Assembly (NCBI RefSeq): GCF_030643905.1
Contig: NZ_CP121446.1
Location: 2,170,001 to 2,234,000, forward strand
Reading direction: 5' to 3'
DNA length: 64,000 nt
DNA from: Flavobacterium sp. IMCC34852
GTDB lineage: Bacteria > Bacteroidota > Bacteroidia > Flavobacteriales > Flavobacteriaceae
The notes under the pieces were generated by a model, which worked only from the letters and a program-made list of their open reading frames with translations, had not been told where the DNA came from and made no database searches. The translations under genes and the position numbers were made by a program. Position 1 is the first letter of the stretch. Every line of letters begins with the position of its first letter. Below, in pieces: positions 18,383 to 27,433 of the stretch.

Positions 18383-20482
18383 TTAATTAATTGGCACAAA
18401 ACTAACAGCCGTTCCGCCACCGGCAGCCAAAACTAATTTCAGCCTGGTTTTAGAAGTCACCGTCATGGTTTTGATTTCGTAGTTGATTGGGTTTTTCTCC
18501 CAATGAGCCGTTTTTCCGTCTTGGTAAATGATGGCTTTGTATTTTTTATTCGGAGAAAGGAAATCCAATTTAATTTCAGTATTTCTGGCGTTTTCATCGG
18601 TAACTGCGCCTAAAAACCAGTTTTCTGATTTTTTGTCTTTACGGGCAACCGTTAAATAATCTCCCGGTTCAGCTTCAAGGTATTTTGATTCTTGCCAATC
18701 GGAGGCTACGTCTTTGATAAACTGAAAAGCATCCGGATATTTCTCGTAGTTTTCCGGTAAATCGGCGGCCATTTGTAACGGAGAATACATAGTTACATAC
18801 AAAGCCAATTGTTTGGCCAAAGTAGTATGCACTTGCTCTTTTTTGGTTTTGTCGTAATGGCTCATTTTAATTTCAAAAATACCGGGAGTATAATCCATTG
18901 GTCCGCCCAATAATCTTGTAAACGGCAAAATGGTTTCATGCATTGGCGGATTTCCGTTACTCCAAGCGTTGAATTCATTTCCGCGCGCAGCTTCGGCCGC
19001 AATATAATTCGGATAAGTTCTGTGGTAACCTGTCGGGCGAGAACTTTCGTGTGAGTTGACCATCATTCTATAATCAGCAAATCTTCGAGCAACAAAGTTG
19101 AAATGATTGACCATCGTTTGTCCATCATGAAATTCACCACGCGGGATGATTCTACCTACATAGCCCGATTTGGCGGCAGGATAATCATATTTTTTCATTA
19201 ATTCCAGAGCTCTGTCTAAATGTCTTTCATAATTGGCTACCGAACCTGAAGTTTCGTGGTGCATAATCATCTTAACACCTTTGGATTTGGCGTAAGCGTT
19301 AATTTCGGCCAAATTATAATCCGGGTAAGGTGTGGTAAAATCGAACACGTCTTCTTTCCAATTGCCAAACCAATCTTCCCAACCAACGTTCCAACCTTCG
19401 ACTAAAACACCGTCAAAACCGTGTTTGGCTGCAAAATCGATATAGCGTTTTGTATTTTCAGTAGTGGCTCCGTGTTTGCCACTGGCAATTAACTCTTTAG
19501 ATTCGGTATTTTGTGCATTTTGACTTCCGGCATAATCCCAAGTAGATTTTCCTACATGCATTTCCCACCAAACTCCAACATATTTCATCGGTTTAATCCA
19601 AGAAGTATCAGTAATTTTTGAAGGTTCATTTAAGTTTAAAATCATTTTAGAACTTACAATTTCACGAGCATCATCACTCACCATAACAGTTCTCCATGGT
19701 GTAACACATGATGCTTGTAAATAGGCTTTGTCACCAATAGCGTTTGGCACCAAATGAGAAGTTAAAGCGAATGTTTTGGTATCTAAATCTAAATGCATTA
19801 CCGGATAATTTACCACCGCAGCTTCAAAAATATTCAAATACAATCCGTCTGAAGTTTTCATCATCAATGGCGATTGTACCCCATACTTACCAAAAATTCT
19901 TTTTAAACCGATACCATTATTGAGGTCTAGCTTTTCTGTATCAACCTCCGATAATAATGTCTCATTATAAGTATATTCTTGGCTATCAAAATCTCCGGGA
20001 ATCCAAAAGGCTTTGTGATTTCCGATTAAATTGAATTCCGACTTCTCATCGGAGATGATGAAATAATTTAAATTGGGTTGTTTCGGAAATTCATATCTAA
20101 ATGCCATTCCTTCATCATAAACCTTGAAAACGATGTTTACTCTTCTTTTGGTGGTGGTTTGAGACAAAGCAATTGTCATTTGGTTATAATGATTTTCTAT
20201 ACTAGATTGCTCACCCAGAACAGGTTTCCATCTTTCATTGAAAGTAAAATTTCCTATACTGTCAATTTTAAAATTGGTGGCCAAATCAGAATCGCCTTTA
20301 AGATAAATTCCCAATAGACTTTTCGAAATTACGGGTTTGGTTTTATAAGTTAAGGTATAAGATGGCCTTCCGTTTTCTGTCAATTTAAAATCGAGTGTTA
20401 ATTCTTTAGAAGGCGATTGTACAGTTTGTGCTTTTACCGAAAAAGCCAACAATACTAGAGCAATGGTTATGTATTTTTTCAT
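18383..20482 (-). CDS. GH97 alpha-glucosidase, inverting (SusB) type
   Basis: At 699 residues with a signal peptide (to KAQ19), it has the GH97 N-terminal beta-sandwich (20-290), a (beta/alpha)8 barrel (about 295-575) and a C-terminal sandwich. The acidic residues match the inverting subgroup: E410 in HHE, E479 in SHESSRPTG, E497 in AAEAARG and E503 in GNEF. Their spacing (69, then 18 and 24) equals that I recall for Glu439, 508, 526 and 532 of Bacteroides SusB. Retaining GH97 members use an Asp nucleophile instead. Hydrolysis of alpha-glucosidic bonds in the periplasm is therefore expected. It is unusual beside GH144 and GH3 enzymes that act on beta-glucans. A stem-loop lies between it and the GH3 gene upstream. 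Confidence 0.92.
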   Translation of the reverse strand: MKKYITIALVLLAFSVKAQTVQSPSKELTLDFKLTENGRPSYTLTYKTKPVISKSLLGIYLKGDSDLATNFKIDSIGNFTFNERWKPVLGEQSSIENHYNQMTIALSQTTTKRRVNIVFKVYDEGMAFRYEFPKQPNLNYFIISDEKSEFNLIGNHKAFWIPGDFDSQEYTYNETLLSEVDTEKLDLNNGIGLKRIFGKYGVQSPLMMKTSDGLYLNIFEAAVVNYPVMHLDLDTKTFALTSHLVPNAIGDKAYLQASCVTPWRTVMVSDDAREIVSSKMILNLNEPSKITDTSWIKPMKYVGVWWEMHVGKSTWDYAGSQNAQNTESKELIASGKHGATTENTKRYIDFAAKHGFDGVLVEGWNVGWEDWFGNWKEDVFDFTTPYPDYNLAEINAYAKSKGVKMIMHHETSGSVANYERHLDRALELMKKYDYPAAKSGYVGRIIPRGEFHDGQTMVNHFNFVARRFADYRMMVNSHESSRPTGYHRTYPNYIAAEAARGNEFNAWSNGNPPMHETILPFTRLLGGPMDYTPGIFEIKMSHYDKTKKEQVHTTLAKQLALYVTMYSPLQMAADLPENYEKYPDAFQFIKDVASDWQESKYLEAEPGDYLTVARKDKKSENWFLGAVTDENARNTEIKLDFLSPNKKYKAIIYQDGKTAHWEKNPINYEIKTMTVTSKTRLKLVLAAGGGTAVSFVPIN

Positions 20483-20522
20483 GGATTATATTTTGGCTAA
20501 ATATAGGAATTAGTTGGTAGAT

Positions 20523-20554
20523 AAAAAACCCTTCAGCAGCCGTCCGAAGGGTTT
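20523..20554 (-). terminator. intra-PUL2 terminator or attenuator after the GH3 gene
   Basis: Read on the minus strand, AAACCCTTC and GAAGGGTTT form a 9-bp stem around an 11-base loop and are followed by a T run. It lies 15 bases beyond the GH3 stop and 41 bases before the GH97 start, so it should lower read-through into GH97-GH43. Confidence 0.72.
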
Positions 20555-20568
20555 AACAAACACAAAAA

Positions 20569-22875
20569 TTAATCAACCAAATTAAATTTTATTTTATCAG
20601 TAGTGTCAGAGTTAGTTCCTACGAAAACTTCAAATTCTCCGGCTTCAGCTGCATGTTTTAAATCAGCATTATAGAATTTTAAATCTTCTATAGAAAGTTC
20701 AAAAACAACCGTTTGCTTCTCTCCTTTTTTAAGAAATATTTTCTTAAACCCTTTGAGTTCTTTAACCGGTCGTGTTACAGAACCTACCAAGTCTCTGATG
20801 TACAATTGTACTACTTCTTTACCGTCAAAATTGCCTGTATTGGTAACATCAACTGAAACGATTAGTTTTTCATTCGCTTTTATTTGAGACGATGAAGCTG
20901 TCAAATTTGAATACGCAAAAGAAGTATAACTCAATCCGAAACCGAACGGATATAAAGGTTCATTTCTTACATCTAAATAATTAGACCGGAATTTTTCAAA
21001 CTTTCCTTCGGTGTTAGCTAGTGGTCTACCGGTATTTTTATGGTTGTAATAGATTGGGATTTGCCCAACATTTCTTGGCCAAGTAGCAGTTAATTTCCCG
21101 GAAGGGTTGACATCACCGAAAAGGACATCCGAAATGGCCAAACCGGCTTCACTACCCGGAAACCAGACGTTTAAGATGGTCGATACTTTTTGGCTTTCTT
21201 CCACTAAAACCAGAGGTCTTCCGGTGAATAAAACCAAGACTACCGGTTTTCCTGTTTTAAGTAATTCGTTGAGTAATCGTTTTTGAACAATGGGCAATTC
21301 AATACTGGTACGACTACTACATTCGCCACTCATTTCGGCACCTTCTCCCAAAACAGCAACCAAAACATCTGATTTTTTGGCTACTTCAAGCGCTTCCGCT
21401 ATCAATTCTTCATCGGTTCTGTTGTCTCTAACATACGATTTTGGATTATGAGGATTGATATTGATTTTTTCTTCGGCGGCTGTTGAAAGGAAATTACAAC
21501 CTCTGGCGGAAAGTATGTTGACACTATTCCCAACAGTACTTTTCAATCCTTCTAAAATGGTTATCGGTTTATCGAAATTAGCGGCCACACTCCAAGTACC
21601 GGGCATGTTGGCTTTATTGTCGAAAAGCGGTCCGAAAAGCGCTATTGTACCTGATTTTTTTAAGGGCAATATGTTATTGTCATTTTTTAACAAAACCATA
21701 GATTCAGCGGCTACCTTACGGGCAAAATCTCTGCTTTCTTTAGAAAAGATAACTTTTTTAGCTAATTCAATATCACAATTTTTATATGGATTTTCAAATA
21801 AACCCAAATCATATTTTGCCTCAAGAATTCGGGTCACAGCCTTGTCAATATCAGTCATTGAAATTTTACCTTCCTCATATGATTTTTTTAAGGTTGACAG
21901 AAATCCTTCGCTTACCATATCCATGTCGATACCGGCTTTTAAGGCTAAAGAAGAACTATTTTGCAAGTCACCCATTCCGTGGTCAGTCATTTCACTGATT
22001 CCTGTGTAATCGGTTACGACAAATCCACCGAATTTCCATTGGTTTCTTAGTACATCCGTCATCAACCATTTGTTTCCGGTAGCCGGAATTCCGTCAACTT
22101 CATTAAAAGATGCCATAACCGAACCAACACCGGCATCAATAGCGGCTTTATAAGGAGGAAAATATTCATTATACATTCTGATATGACTCATATCAACCGT
22201 GTTGTAATCTCTACCGCCTTCTGGTGCACCATATAAGGCAAAATGTTTTACACAAGCCAACATAGAATTATTGGCTTTCAGATTGTTATTTTGATAACCA
22301 TTTACCATGGCTTTGGCAATTTCGCTGCCTAAAAAAGTATCTTCACCACTTCCTTCAGAAACCCTTCCCCAACGAGGATCTCTTGACAAATCTACCATAG
22401 GTGAAAAGGTCCAGTTAATACCATCCGCAGTGGCTTCATTAGCGGCAATTCTTGCGGTTTGTTGGATTAAAGGCATATCCCAAGAGCAGGAAAGTCCTAA
22501 TGGAATAGGAAAAACAGTTTCATAGCCATGAATCACATCCATACCGAAGATTAGTGGGATTTTTAAACGGCTTTTTTCTACGGCAATTTTTTGAACTTCT
22601 TTTATTTTTTGAACAGATTTAATATTGAACAATCCGCCGACTTTACCTTCTTCTATCTTTTTGGCAATATTAGAGCTGTTGGCCTGTCCGGTTGTGATAT
22701 CACCGGAGGTTGGTAAATTTAATTGTCCTATCTTTTCCTCTAATGTCATTTTGGCTAGTAACTCCGGAATAAATATCTCTTTAGGAGCTATCGTTGCGGG
22801 TTTACCTTTTTTTGTTTTTTGGGCAAAAGTTAAACTTGTTATTAGTAATATAATTATGGTAACTTTAATTTTCAT
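20569..22875 (-). CDS. GH3 beta-glucosidase (BglX-like)
   Basis: This 768-residue periplasmic enzyme has a signal peptide (to TFAQ19). The GH3 N-terminal barrel contains the family's KH motif region (ACVKHFALYGAPEGGRDYN). The catalytic nucleophile D289 lies in GGFVVTDYTG. The alpha/beta sandwich (about 400-620) and the C-terminal Fn3-like domain (about 670-765, VSVDVTNTGNFDGKEVVQLYI) complete the full-length architecture. Members release glucose from the non-reducing end of beta-glucooligosaccharides. Some Bacteroides relatives next to GH144 genes prefer beta-1,2 (sophoro-) oligosaccharides, which fits this neighbourhood. The start codon is 11 bases after the preceding stop. Confidence 0.95.
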   Translation of the reverse strand: MKIKVTIIILLITSLTFAQKTKKGKPATIAPKEIFIPELLAKMTLEEKIGQLNLPTSGDITTGQANSSNIAKKIEEGKVGGLFNIKSVQKIKEVQKIAVEKSRLKIPLIFGMDVIHGYETVFPIPLGLSCSWDMPLIQQTARIAANEATADGINWTFSPMVDLSRDPRWGRVSEGSGEDTFLGSEIAKAMVNGYQNNNLKANNSMLACVKHFALYGAPEGGRDYNTVDMSHIRMYNEYFPPYKAAIDAGVGSVMASFNEVDGIPATGNKWLMTDVLRNQWKFGGFVVTDYTGISEMTDHGMGDLQNSSSLALKAGIDMDMVSEGFLSTLKKSYEEGKISMTDIDKAVTRILEAKYDLGLFENPYKNCDIELAKKVIFSKESRDFARKVAAESMVLLKNDNNILPLKKSGTIALFGPLFDNKANMPGTWSVAANFDKPITILEGLKSTVGNSVNILSARGCNFLSTAAEEKININPHNPKSYVRDNRTDEELIAEALEVAKKSDVLVAVLGEGAEMSGECSSRTSIELPIVQKRLLNELLKTGKPVVLVLFTGRPLVLVEESQKVSTILNVWFPGSEAGLAISDVLFGDVNPSGKLTATWPRNVGQIPIYYNHKNTGRPLANTEGKFEKFRSNYLDVRNEPLYPFGFGLSYTSFAYSNLTASSSQIKANEKLIVSVDVTNTGNFDGKEVVQLYIRDLVGSVTRPVKELKGFKKIFLKKGEKQTVVFELSIEDLKFYNADLKHAAEAGEFEVFVGTNSDTTDKIKFNLVD

Positions 22876-22886
22876 TTTGGGTTGTA

Positions 22887-23594
22887 TTATTTTTTATTCT
22901 GTTGTAACATCCAATCATAAATCTCTTTGTTATCGTATACTTTAGACCAACTGTCGTGATCGGCATCTTCAAAAATGGTTAACTTAACATCGGTATTGCA
23001 TTCTTTTAATTTCTTGTAAACTTCGGTAATTGTTTCTAAACTGACAACGTCATCTTGCAAACCATGAAATGCTCTAATCGGAATGTCTTTTAGCCTACAA
23101 GCTTCATCTTCCTGCATGAGATTCACAAAACTTGCCGTTGGTACTAATGCAGCAAAAAACTCAGGATGTGCCAATGCTAAATCCCACGCTCCCCAACCTC
23201 CCATACTGAGTCCGGTTAAATATATTCGATTTGTGTCAATAGCATTTTCTTTACACACTTTTTGAATGAGTTGGTATAATGATTCTGCTTCCCAATTACC
23301 ATTTTCAACACACTGCGGAGCCAAAATATAACTGTCTAATTCATGGTTCTTTATATATTTTAACGGGCCGTGAACTTTTAGCTTTTCAAGATCATTTCCT
23401 CTTTCGCCGGAACCGTGTAAAAAGACAATCAATGGTTTTTTGATTTTCGTATTTTGTGGCTTGTGCAACAAAAAACCATAAGTATAGCTTGTTGTTATTT
23501 GCGTCGAGAAGCTACCTGATGTTTCCTGAGCATCGCTTACCATTGTAAAAGTTATAGCCAATACCGTTATTAAAATTTTACCAAAACTATGCAT
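22887..23594 (-). CDS. secreted alpha/beta hydrolase (esterase / prolyl-oligopeptidase-like fold) in PUL2
   Basis: I use the ATG at 23594, which gives MHSFGKILITVLAITFTMVSDAQ, a normal signal peptide, and 235 residues. It overlaps no more than the last bases around the previous stop. A frame starting 9 codons earlier lacks a proper signal. The catalytic triad is S130 in GLSMGG, an Asp in LQDDVVS (D181/D182) and H213 in DADHDSW. The oxyanion-type HGSGERG motif is near residue 60. Small enzymes of this kind in PULs are often carbohydrate esterases (acetyl or feruloyl type), so removal of ester groups from the glycan is inferred. It is translationally adjacent to the GH144 gene (2 bases) and to GH3 (11 bases). 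Confidence 0.85.
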   Translation of the reverse strand: MHSFGKILITVLAITFTMVSDAQETSGSFSTQITTSYTYGFLLHKPQNTKIKKPLIVFLHGSGERGNDLEKLKVHGPLKYIKNHELDSYILAPQCVENGNWEAESLYQLIQKVCKENAIDTNRIYLTGLSMGGWGAWDLALAHPEFFAALVPTASFVNLMQEDEACRLKDIPIRAFHGLQDDVVSLETITEVYKKLKECNTDVKLTIFEDADHDSWSKVYDNKEIYDWMLQQNKK

Positions 23595-23595
23595 A

Positions 23596-24972
23596 TCAAA
23601 ATCCGTGTTGCGTGGAAGCAAAACCTAAGCTTTGCAATCCGGTTTTTATTTCCGGCGCTTGCATGAATAAATTCCAAAGCAATCCGGTTCTGTAATTTTC
23701 AACCATGGGAGCTATTGTCCCTTGATCTATGGCTAAATAACGTTTTGTTACCCAATCGTGATGAGGCGAAAAAGCATCATACGGGCCGGCAAGCCCAACA
23801 TAACGATCTCTTTTTTCATTGTACAAGTATCGTAAAAATTTGAACGACTCATCCGGTGTATACGGAAATGAGGAAAGTGCTGCAGTAGGTGAAATAACCC
23901 CTAAATCATTATTGGGTTGATGTGCTGAGTAACCGGTAGAACCATCATTGTTTCGGGAATAACTGGCTGTCAATCCCCAACATTTTTCAGAATAACCGTC
24001 CCAACCTTGTGGGTTTGCTATACAATATTTATTAATAATTTTGGAATGATTTACATTGAGATTCCAATAGTTGGCATATTGGTCGGTCAAACCTCTGGGG
24101 TCGAGACCCAAGTAAGAATAATGAGCCCAAAATAAAGGTCCAACATTACCGTTGGCTCCATTGTGATTAAAAATAACCGGATATCCGTACTGGGAAGCGC
24201 TATTAACAATTTGACCGTTTCTGGCCCATGCCTGATGATAAGCTGTTGCCGGCACAGTATAATCGGGAGAGGCGGCAGCCATTATATAAGTTAGTATACA
24301 TTCGTTGTAACCTTCTAATTTAAAATTCATTTGCCAACCGTAATTGGGTGACCAATGCCAATAAAGAGCATTTTCACCTTTAGTATACCAATTCCATTCT
24401 ACTCCTTTCCAAAGCAAGTCGGCTTTCTGAGCCAATGCTTGTTCGGTGCTATTACCGTTTTTAAAATATTCTCTAATACAAATTAATCCCTGACACAAGA
24501 AAGCAGTTTCAACCAAATCGCCGCCATTATCAACATTCCCGAAAGGAATAACATTTCCGGTAATTCCGTCCATCCAATGTGGCCAAGCGCCGTGAAATCT
24601 GTCAGCAGTTTCTAAAAAATTTAATGCTGTGGTTAGTCGAGAAACAGCTTCTGAACGCTGTACAAAACCTCTTTCTATACCAACCAAAATGGTCATCAAT
24701 CCAAAACCTGAACCGCCGGTAGTTACAATATTGGCATCATAATTTGGATCATCAACCAAGTATCGCTCTCTGGCTAATTTTGAAACAGGATGAGCCATAT
24801 CCCAAAAATATTTAAACGAATCTCTTTGAACTTTGTCAAGCAATTCGGTATCCGTGAGTGGTGTTTGAGTCGTTGTTGGTAAAGGTGTTCCTGTTGAACT
24901 TTCACTTGGTGTTGAAGAAGAACAACAACAAAACAAAAGTCCTATCCAAAAAAACGATATGCTTTTATTCAT
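23596..24972 (-). CDS. GH144-type (glucoamylase-like PF10091) lipoprotein, candidate endo-beta-1,2-glucanase
   Basis: This 458-residue lipoprotein has a cysteine-rich lipobox, GLLFCCCSSS, with C15-C17, followed by a Ser/Thr/Pro linker. The (alpha/alpha)6 domain spans about 42-450. Family motifs are visible: QRDSFKYFWDMAHP, GGSGFGLMTILVGIERGF and GGDLVETAFLCQGL. D152, E155 and E224 (in YNECILTY) have the same spacing (3, then 69) as D139, E142 and E211, which I recall for the endo-beta-1,2-glucanase of Chitinophaga pinensis. The protein is probably surface-exposed and starts glycan cleavage before SusC import. Older annotations call this family glucoamylase, but nothing here indicates alpha-1,4 activity. 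A stem-loop lies just upstream of its start. Confidence 0.82.
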   Translation of the reverse strand: MNKSISFFWIGLLFCCCSSSTPSESSTGTPLPTTTQTPLTDTELLDKVQRDSFKYFWDMAHPVSKLARERYLVDDPNYDANIVTTGGSGFGLMTILVGIERGFVQRSEAVSRLTTALNFLETADRFHGAWPHWMDGITGNVIPFGNVDNGGDLVETAFLCQGLICIREYFKNGNSTEQALAQKADLLWKGVEWNWYTKGENALYWHWSPNYGWQMNFKLEGYNECILTYIMAAASPDYTVPATAYHQAWARNGQIVNSASQYGYPVIFNHNGANGNVGPLFWAHYSYLGLDPRGLTDQYANYWNLNVNHSKIINKYCIANPQGWDGYSEKCWGLTASYSRNNDGSTGYSAHQPNNDLGVISPTAALSSFPYTPDESFKFLRYLYNEKRDRYVGLAGPYDAFSPHHDWVTKRYLAIDQGTIAPMVENYRTGLLWNLFMQAPEIKTGLQSLGFASTQHGF

Positions 24973-24987
24973 AATTTTAGTTTTTTA

Positions 24988-25023
24988 AAATATACACCCA
25001 GTCACTAAACCGGGTGTATATTT
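24988..25023. other. intercistronic stem-loop between the LamG lipoprotein and GH144 genes
   Basis: AAATATACACCC (24988-24999) pairs perfectly with GGGTGTATATTT (25012-25023), a 12-bp stem with a 12-base loop. On the minus strand it lies 27 bases after the lipoprotein stop and ends 15 bases before the GH144 start. It could be a partial terminator or an mRNA-stabilising processing end that gives higher levels of the SusCD part than of the enzymes. Confidence 0.7.
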
Positions 25024-25049
25024 AGATGGGGCAATTTTATTTAATTATA

Positions 25050-25955
25050 TTATCTGTTATCGTTCTCTAAAAGATATAAAGAACGCACATCGTTATCAGA
25101 CAAAGCTTTGTCATAAATTCTGAATTCATCTAGCAAACCTGAGTAATGTAACATCCAACCATCGGCAGCACCCCAAGGCGCTCCTAAATGTTGCTGGAAT
25201 CCGCCTATTACAAATTTTGAAACATCAGAATTGGCTAAATCGCCATAAGGTACGCCTCCAGCAGCAGGATCGTTGGTATATCTTTTGGCTATCGAATTAG
25301 GTAAATTCAAATTTTGACCATTAACGTACATACTGTAAGTTGACGTAGCGGCATCGTAAGTCCAAACCAAATGTTTCCAGTTGCCAAACATGTTTGTCAA
25401 GACATTGGAACCATCATGAACTAACCATTGGCCAGACCATGGAATGCTTGGCGTCACATCTTTTTGCAAATGATTTTTAATTAACATGGTATCGGCCGGA
25501 CCAGTTCCTTCAATAAGGGTAAAAATATTACCCCAAAAATCGGAAGTTTTAGGCAACATAAATAAACATTGAGCGCCACCGGTATGAGGATCGGTTTTAA
25601 TCCATGCAGAGACAGTAATGCTTTTTACATTAGCCAAGGCAGGAGAAACGGTATTGTATCCGATAAAAGCTGAAGAAGAACCTTTATAGGCTTTTCCTTT
25701 TACCCCGTTTTCATAAGTAACATTGGTTCCGTTACCATCACTTATCCCCGATTTTGAATCGGTAATATTGTCTTCAAAACTACATTTAACAATCAAGTTA
25801 TCTGCCGCAATATCATCTGAATTCTCATAACCGCCAATTGGTTCATAAGGAATGGCCGTATTGGTTTCGTCAATACTATCCTGATTACAACTGATAAAAA
25901 ACTGCGCCGCTAATACCGACAGACACAAGTACAGTATTTTATTTCTATTCTTCAT
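25050..25955 (-). CDS. LamG/concanavalin A-like surface lipoprotein of PUL2
   Basis: This 301-residue protein has a lipoprotein signal with C23 (FFISCNQ). The region of about 50-298 has the LamG-like jelly-roll pattern: GKAYKGSSSAFIGY, SITVSAWIKTD, WKHLVWTYDAATSTYSMYVNGQ and LLDEFRIYDKALSDNDV. No glycosidase acids of the GH16 type are seen, so a glycan-binding role is more likely than catalysis. It follows susD by 17 bases, in the position usually held by SusE-type surface glycan-binding proteins. The ligand is not known; given the neighbouring GH144 it may be the same glucan. Confidence 0.85.
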   Translation of the reverse strand: MKNRNKILYLCLSVLAAQFFISCNQDSIDETNTAIPYEPIGGYENSDDIAADNLIVKCSFEDNITDSKSGISDGNGTNVTYENGVKGKAYKGSSSAFIGYNTVSPALANVKSITVSAWIKTDPHTGGAQCLFMLPKTSDFWGNIFTLIEGTGPADTMLIKNHLQKDVTPSIPWSGQWLVHDGSNVLTNMFGNWKHLVWTYDAATSTYSMYVNGQNLNLPNSIAKRYTNDPAAGGVPYGDLANSDVSKFVIGGFQQHLGAPWGAADGWMLHYSGLLDEFRIYDKALSDNDVRSLYLLENDNR

Positions 25956-25972
25956 AATTAATTTTTTAATAA

Positions 25973-27427
25973 TTAGTAATTAGGATTTTGAGCTGATAAA
26001 CCATCAGCTTCATTAATGAACTTTTGCGGTAATGGGAACACTTCGTGTCTTCCTACCACAAACGTTTTTCCGTCAGCTGCAAAAGCAGCTTCAGCTTGAC
26101 CTGTTCTTACCAAATCAAAAAAGCGATCGTGCTCAAAAGCCAGTTCAAGTCTTCTTTCTTTCCAAATTGCCAATCTCACATCAGCTTGAGACGTAGCAGT
26201 GGTATTACCTAATCCGGCTCTGTTTCTGATTTGGTTTACTAATGGAATCGCATTTGAAGTTTGTCCCAATTCGTTCAAAGCTTCTGCTTTCATCAATAAA
26301 ACTTCAGCATAGCGAAGGTATTTTATATTGACATCGGTTTCCCAGCCATCAGTAAAGGCAGAAGAATAAGCTTTCATATTGTATCTTGGATTTTCTACCG
26401 TTAACGGAACATAGCGTCCATCGTATAAAGTAGCACCGGCAAAAATAATGGTTGCTTCTCTTCTTGTATCACCCGGTTCATAGGCGTTGGCCAAACTTTC
26501 AGAAGGTGTGTTGAAACCCCAACCCCAGCCTCCGGCGCCACGAGCACCTTGAGAAGCTGAATATCCTTGAATTCCTTTAGCCGGCGAAGAACCAATTCCT
26601 GAGATTTCGAAAATAGATTCGCTATCAAATTCGCCTGACACTCTGTATTGAGAGGCATAATCTGTAGCCAATGAATATCCGGTTACGGCATCACAGTTGT
26701 TGATTACCTCTTGCCATTTTTCTTGGTAAAGAGAAACTTTTGCCAATAGCGCTCTTGCAGCACCAACAGAAGCTCTGCTTCTTTCACTTGGAGCATAAGA
26801 TCCTCTATCCGGTAAAGCAGCAATAGCATCATTTAAATCTTGCTCAATAAAGGCATAGACTTCGGCCTTAGTTTTACGAGTTAGTTGCATCACTCGATCG
26901 GCTTCTGAAGAAGGATTCGGAATATGGTCAACGATTGGCACTCCACCATAACTTTTTACTAAAGTAAAATACATGAAAGCTCTTAAGAATTTGGCTTCTC
27001 CGATAAGACGAGCTCTTAAATTTTCATCCGCATTGTTCAATTGCGGAATGTAATACAAAGCCTGATTACAACGGTTGATTCCTTGATAATAGGCTTCAAA
27101 AACTTCTTGCACCGAAAGACTTGAAGCATTGTAAGTCAATGCATCCATTAAATCCTTATCGGTTCCCGTATCGCCGGGAGAGGAACCTTTATCAGCATCA
27201 TCTGAAGCAATGCTTGACATTCCGTTCCAAGAAAAAGAAGACATGTTCCAATCTAAAAACTTGGAATAGATTGAAGTGACAAAACTTTTGGCACCTTCAT
27301 CGTTATTGAATAGCGCCAAGTCTGCTGTTGATATGGTCTCGGTTTGGTCTACCTCCAAAAAGTCGTCTGAACAACCGTTGAAAAACAGCGCCGATAAAAC
27401 AAAGACAGATAAATATACTTTTTTCAT
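25973..27427 (-). CDS. SusD/RagB family nutrient-binding outer-membrane lipoprotein (PUL2)
   Basis: This 484-residue lipoprotein has its lipobox at C19 (FFNGCSDDFLEVDQTE). Family features are the GEAKFLRAFMYFTLVKSYGGVPIV helix, the KVSLYQEKWQEV TPR stretch, and the C-terminal WKERRLELAFEHDRFFDLVRTG followed by VFPLPQKFI...QNPNY. It is 6 bases from the susC stop, indicating translational coupling. It differs clearly from the PUL1 SusD, so the two loci are not a simple recent duplication. Confidence 0.96.
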   Translation of the reverse strand: MKKVYLSVFVLSALFFNGCSDDFLEVDQTETISTADLALFNNDEGAKSFVTSIYSKFLDWNMSSFSWNGMSSIASDDADKGSSPGDTGTDKDLMDALTYNASSLSVQEVFEAYYQGINRCNQALYYIPQLNNADENLRARLIGEAKFLRAFMYFTLVKSYGGVPIVDHIPNPSSEADRVMQLTRKTKAEVYAFIEQDLNDAIAALPDRGSYAPSERSRASVGAARALLAKVSLYQEKWQEVINNCDAVTGYSLATDYASQYRVSGEFDSESIFEISGIGSSPAKGIQGYSASQGARGAGGWGWGFNTPSESLANAYEPGDTRREATIIFAGATLYDGRYVPLTVENPRYNMKAYSSAFTDGWETDVNIKYLRYAEVLLMKAEALNELGQTSNAIPLVNQIRNRAGLGNTTATSQADVRLAIWKERRLELAFEHDRFFDLVRTGQAEAAFAADGKTFVVGRHEVFPLPQKFINEADGLSAQNPNY

Positions 27428-27433
27428 AATAAT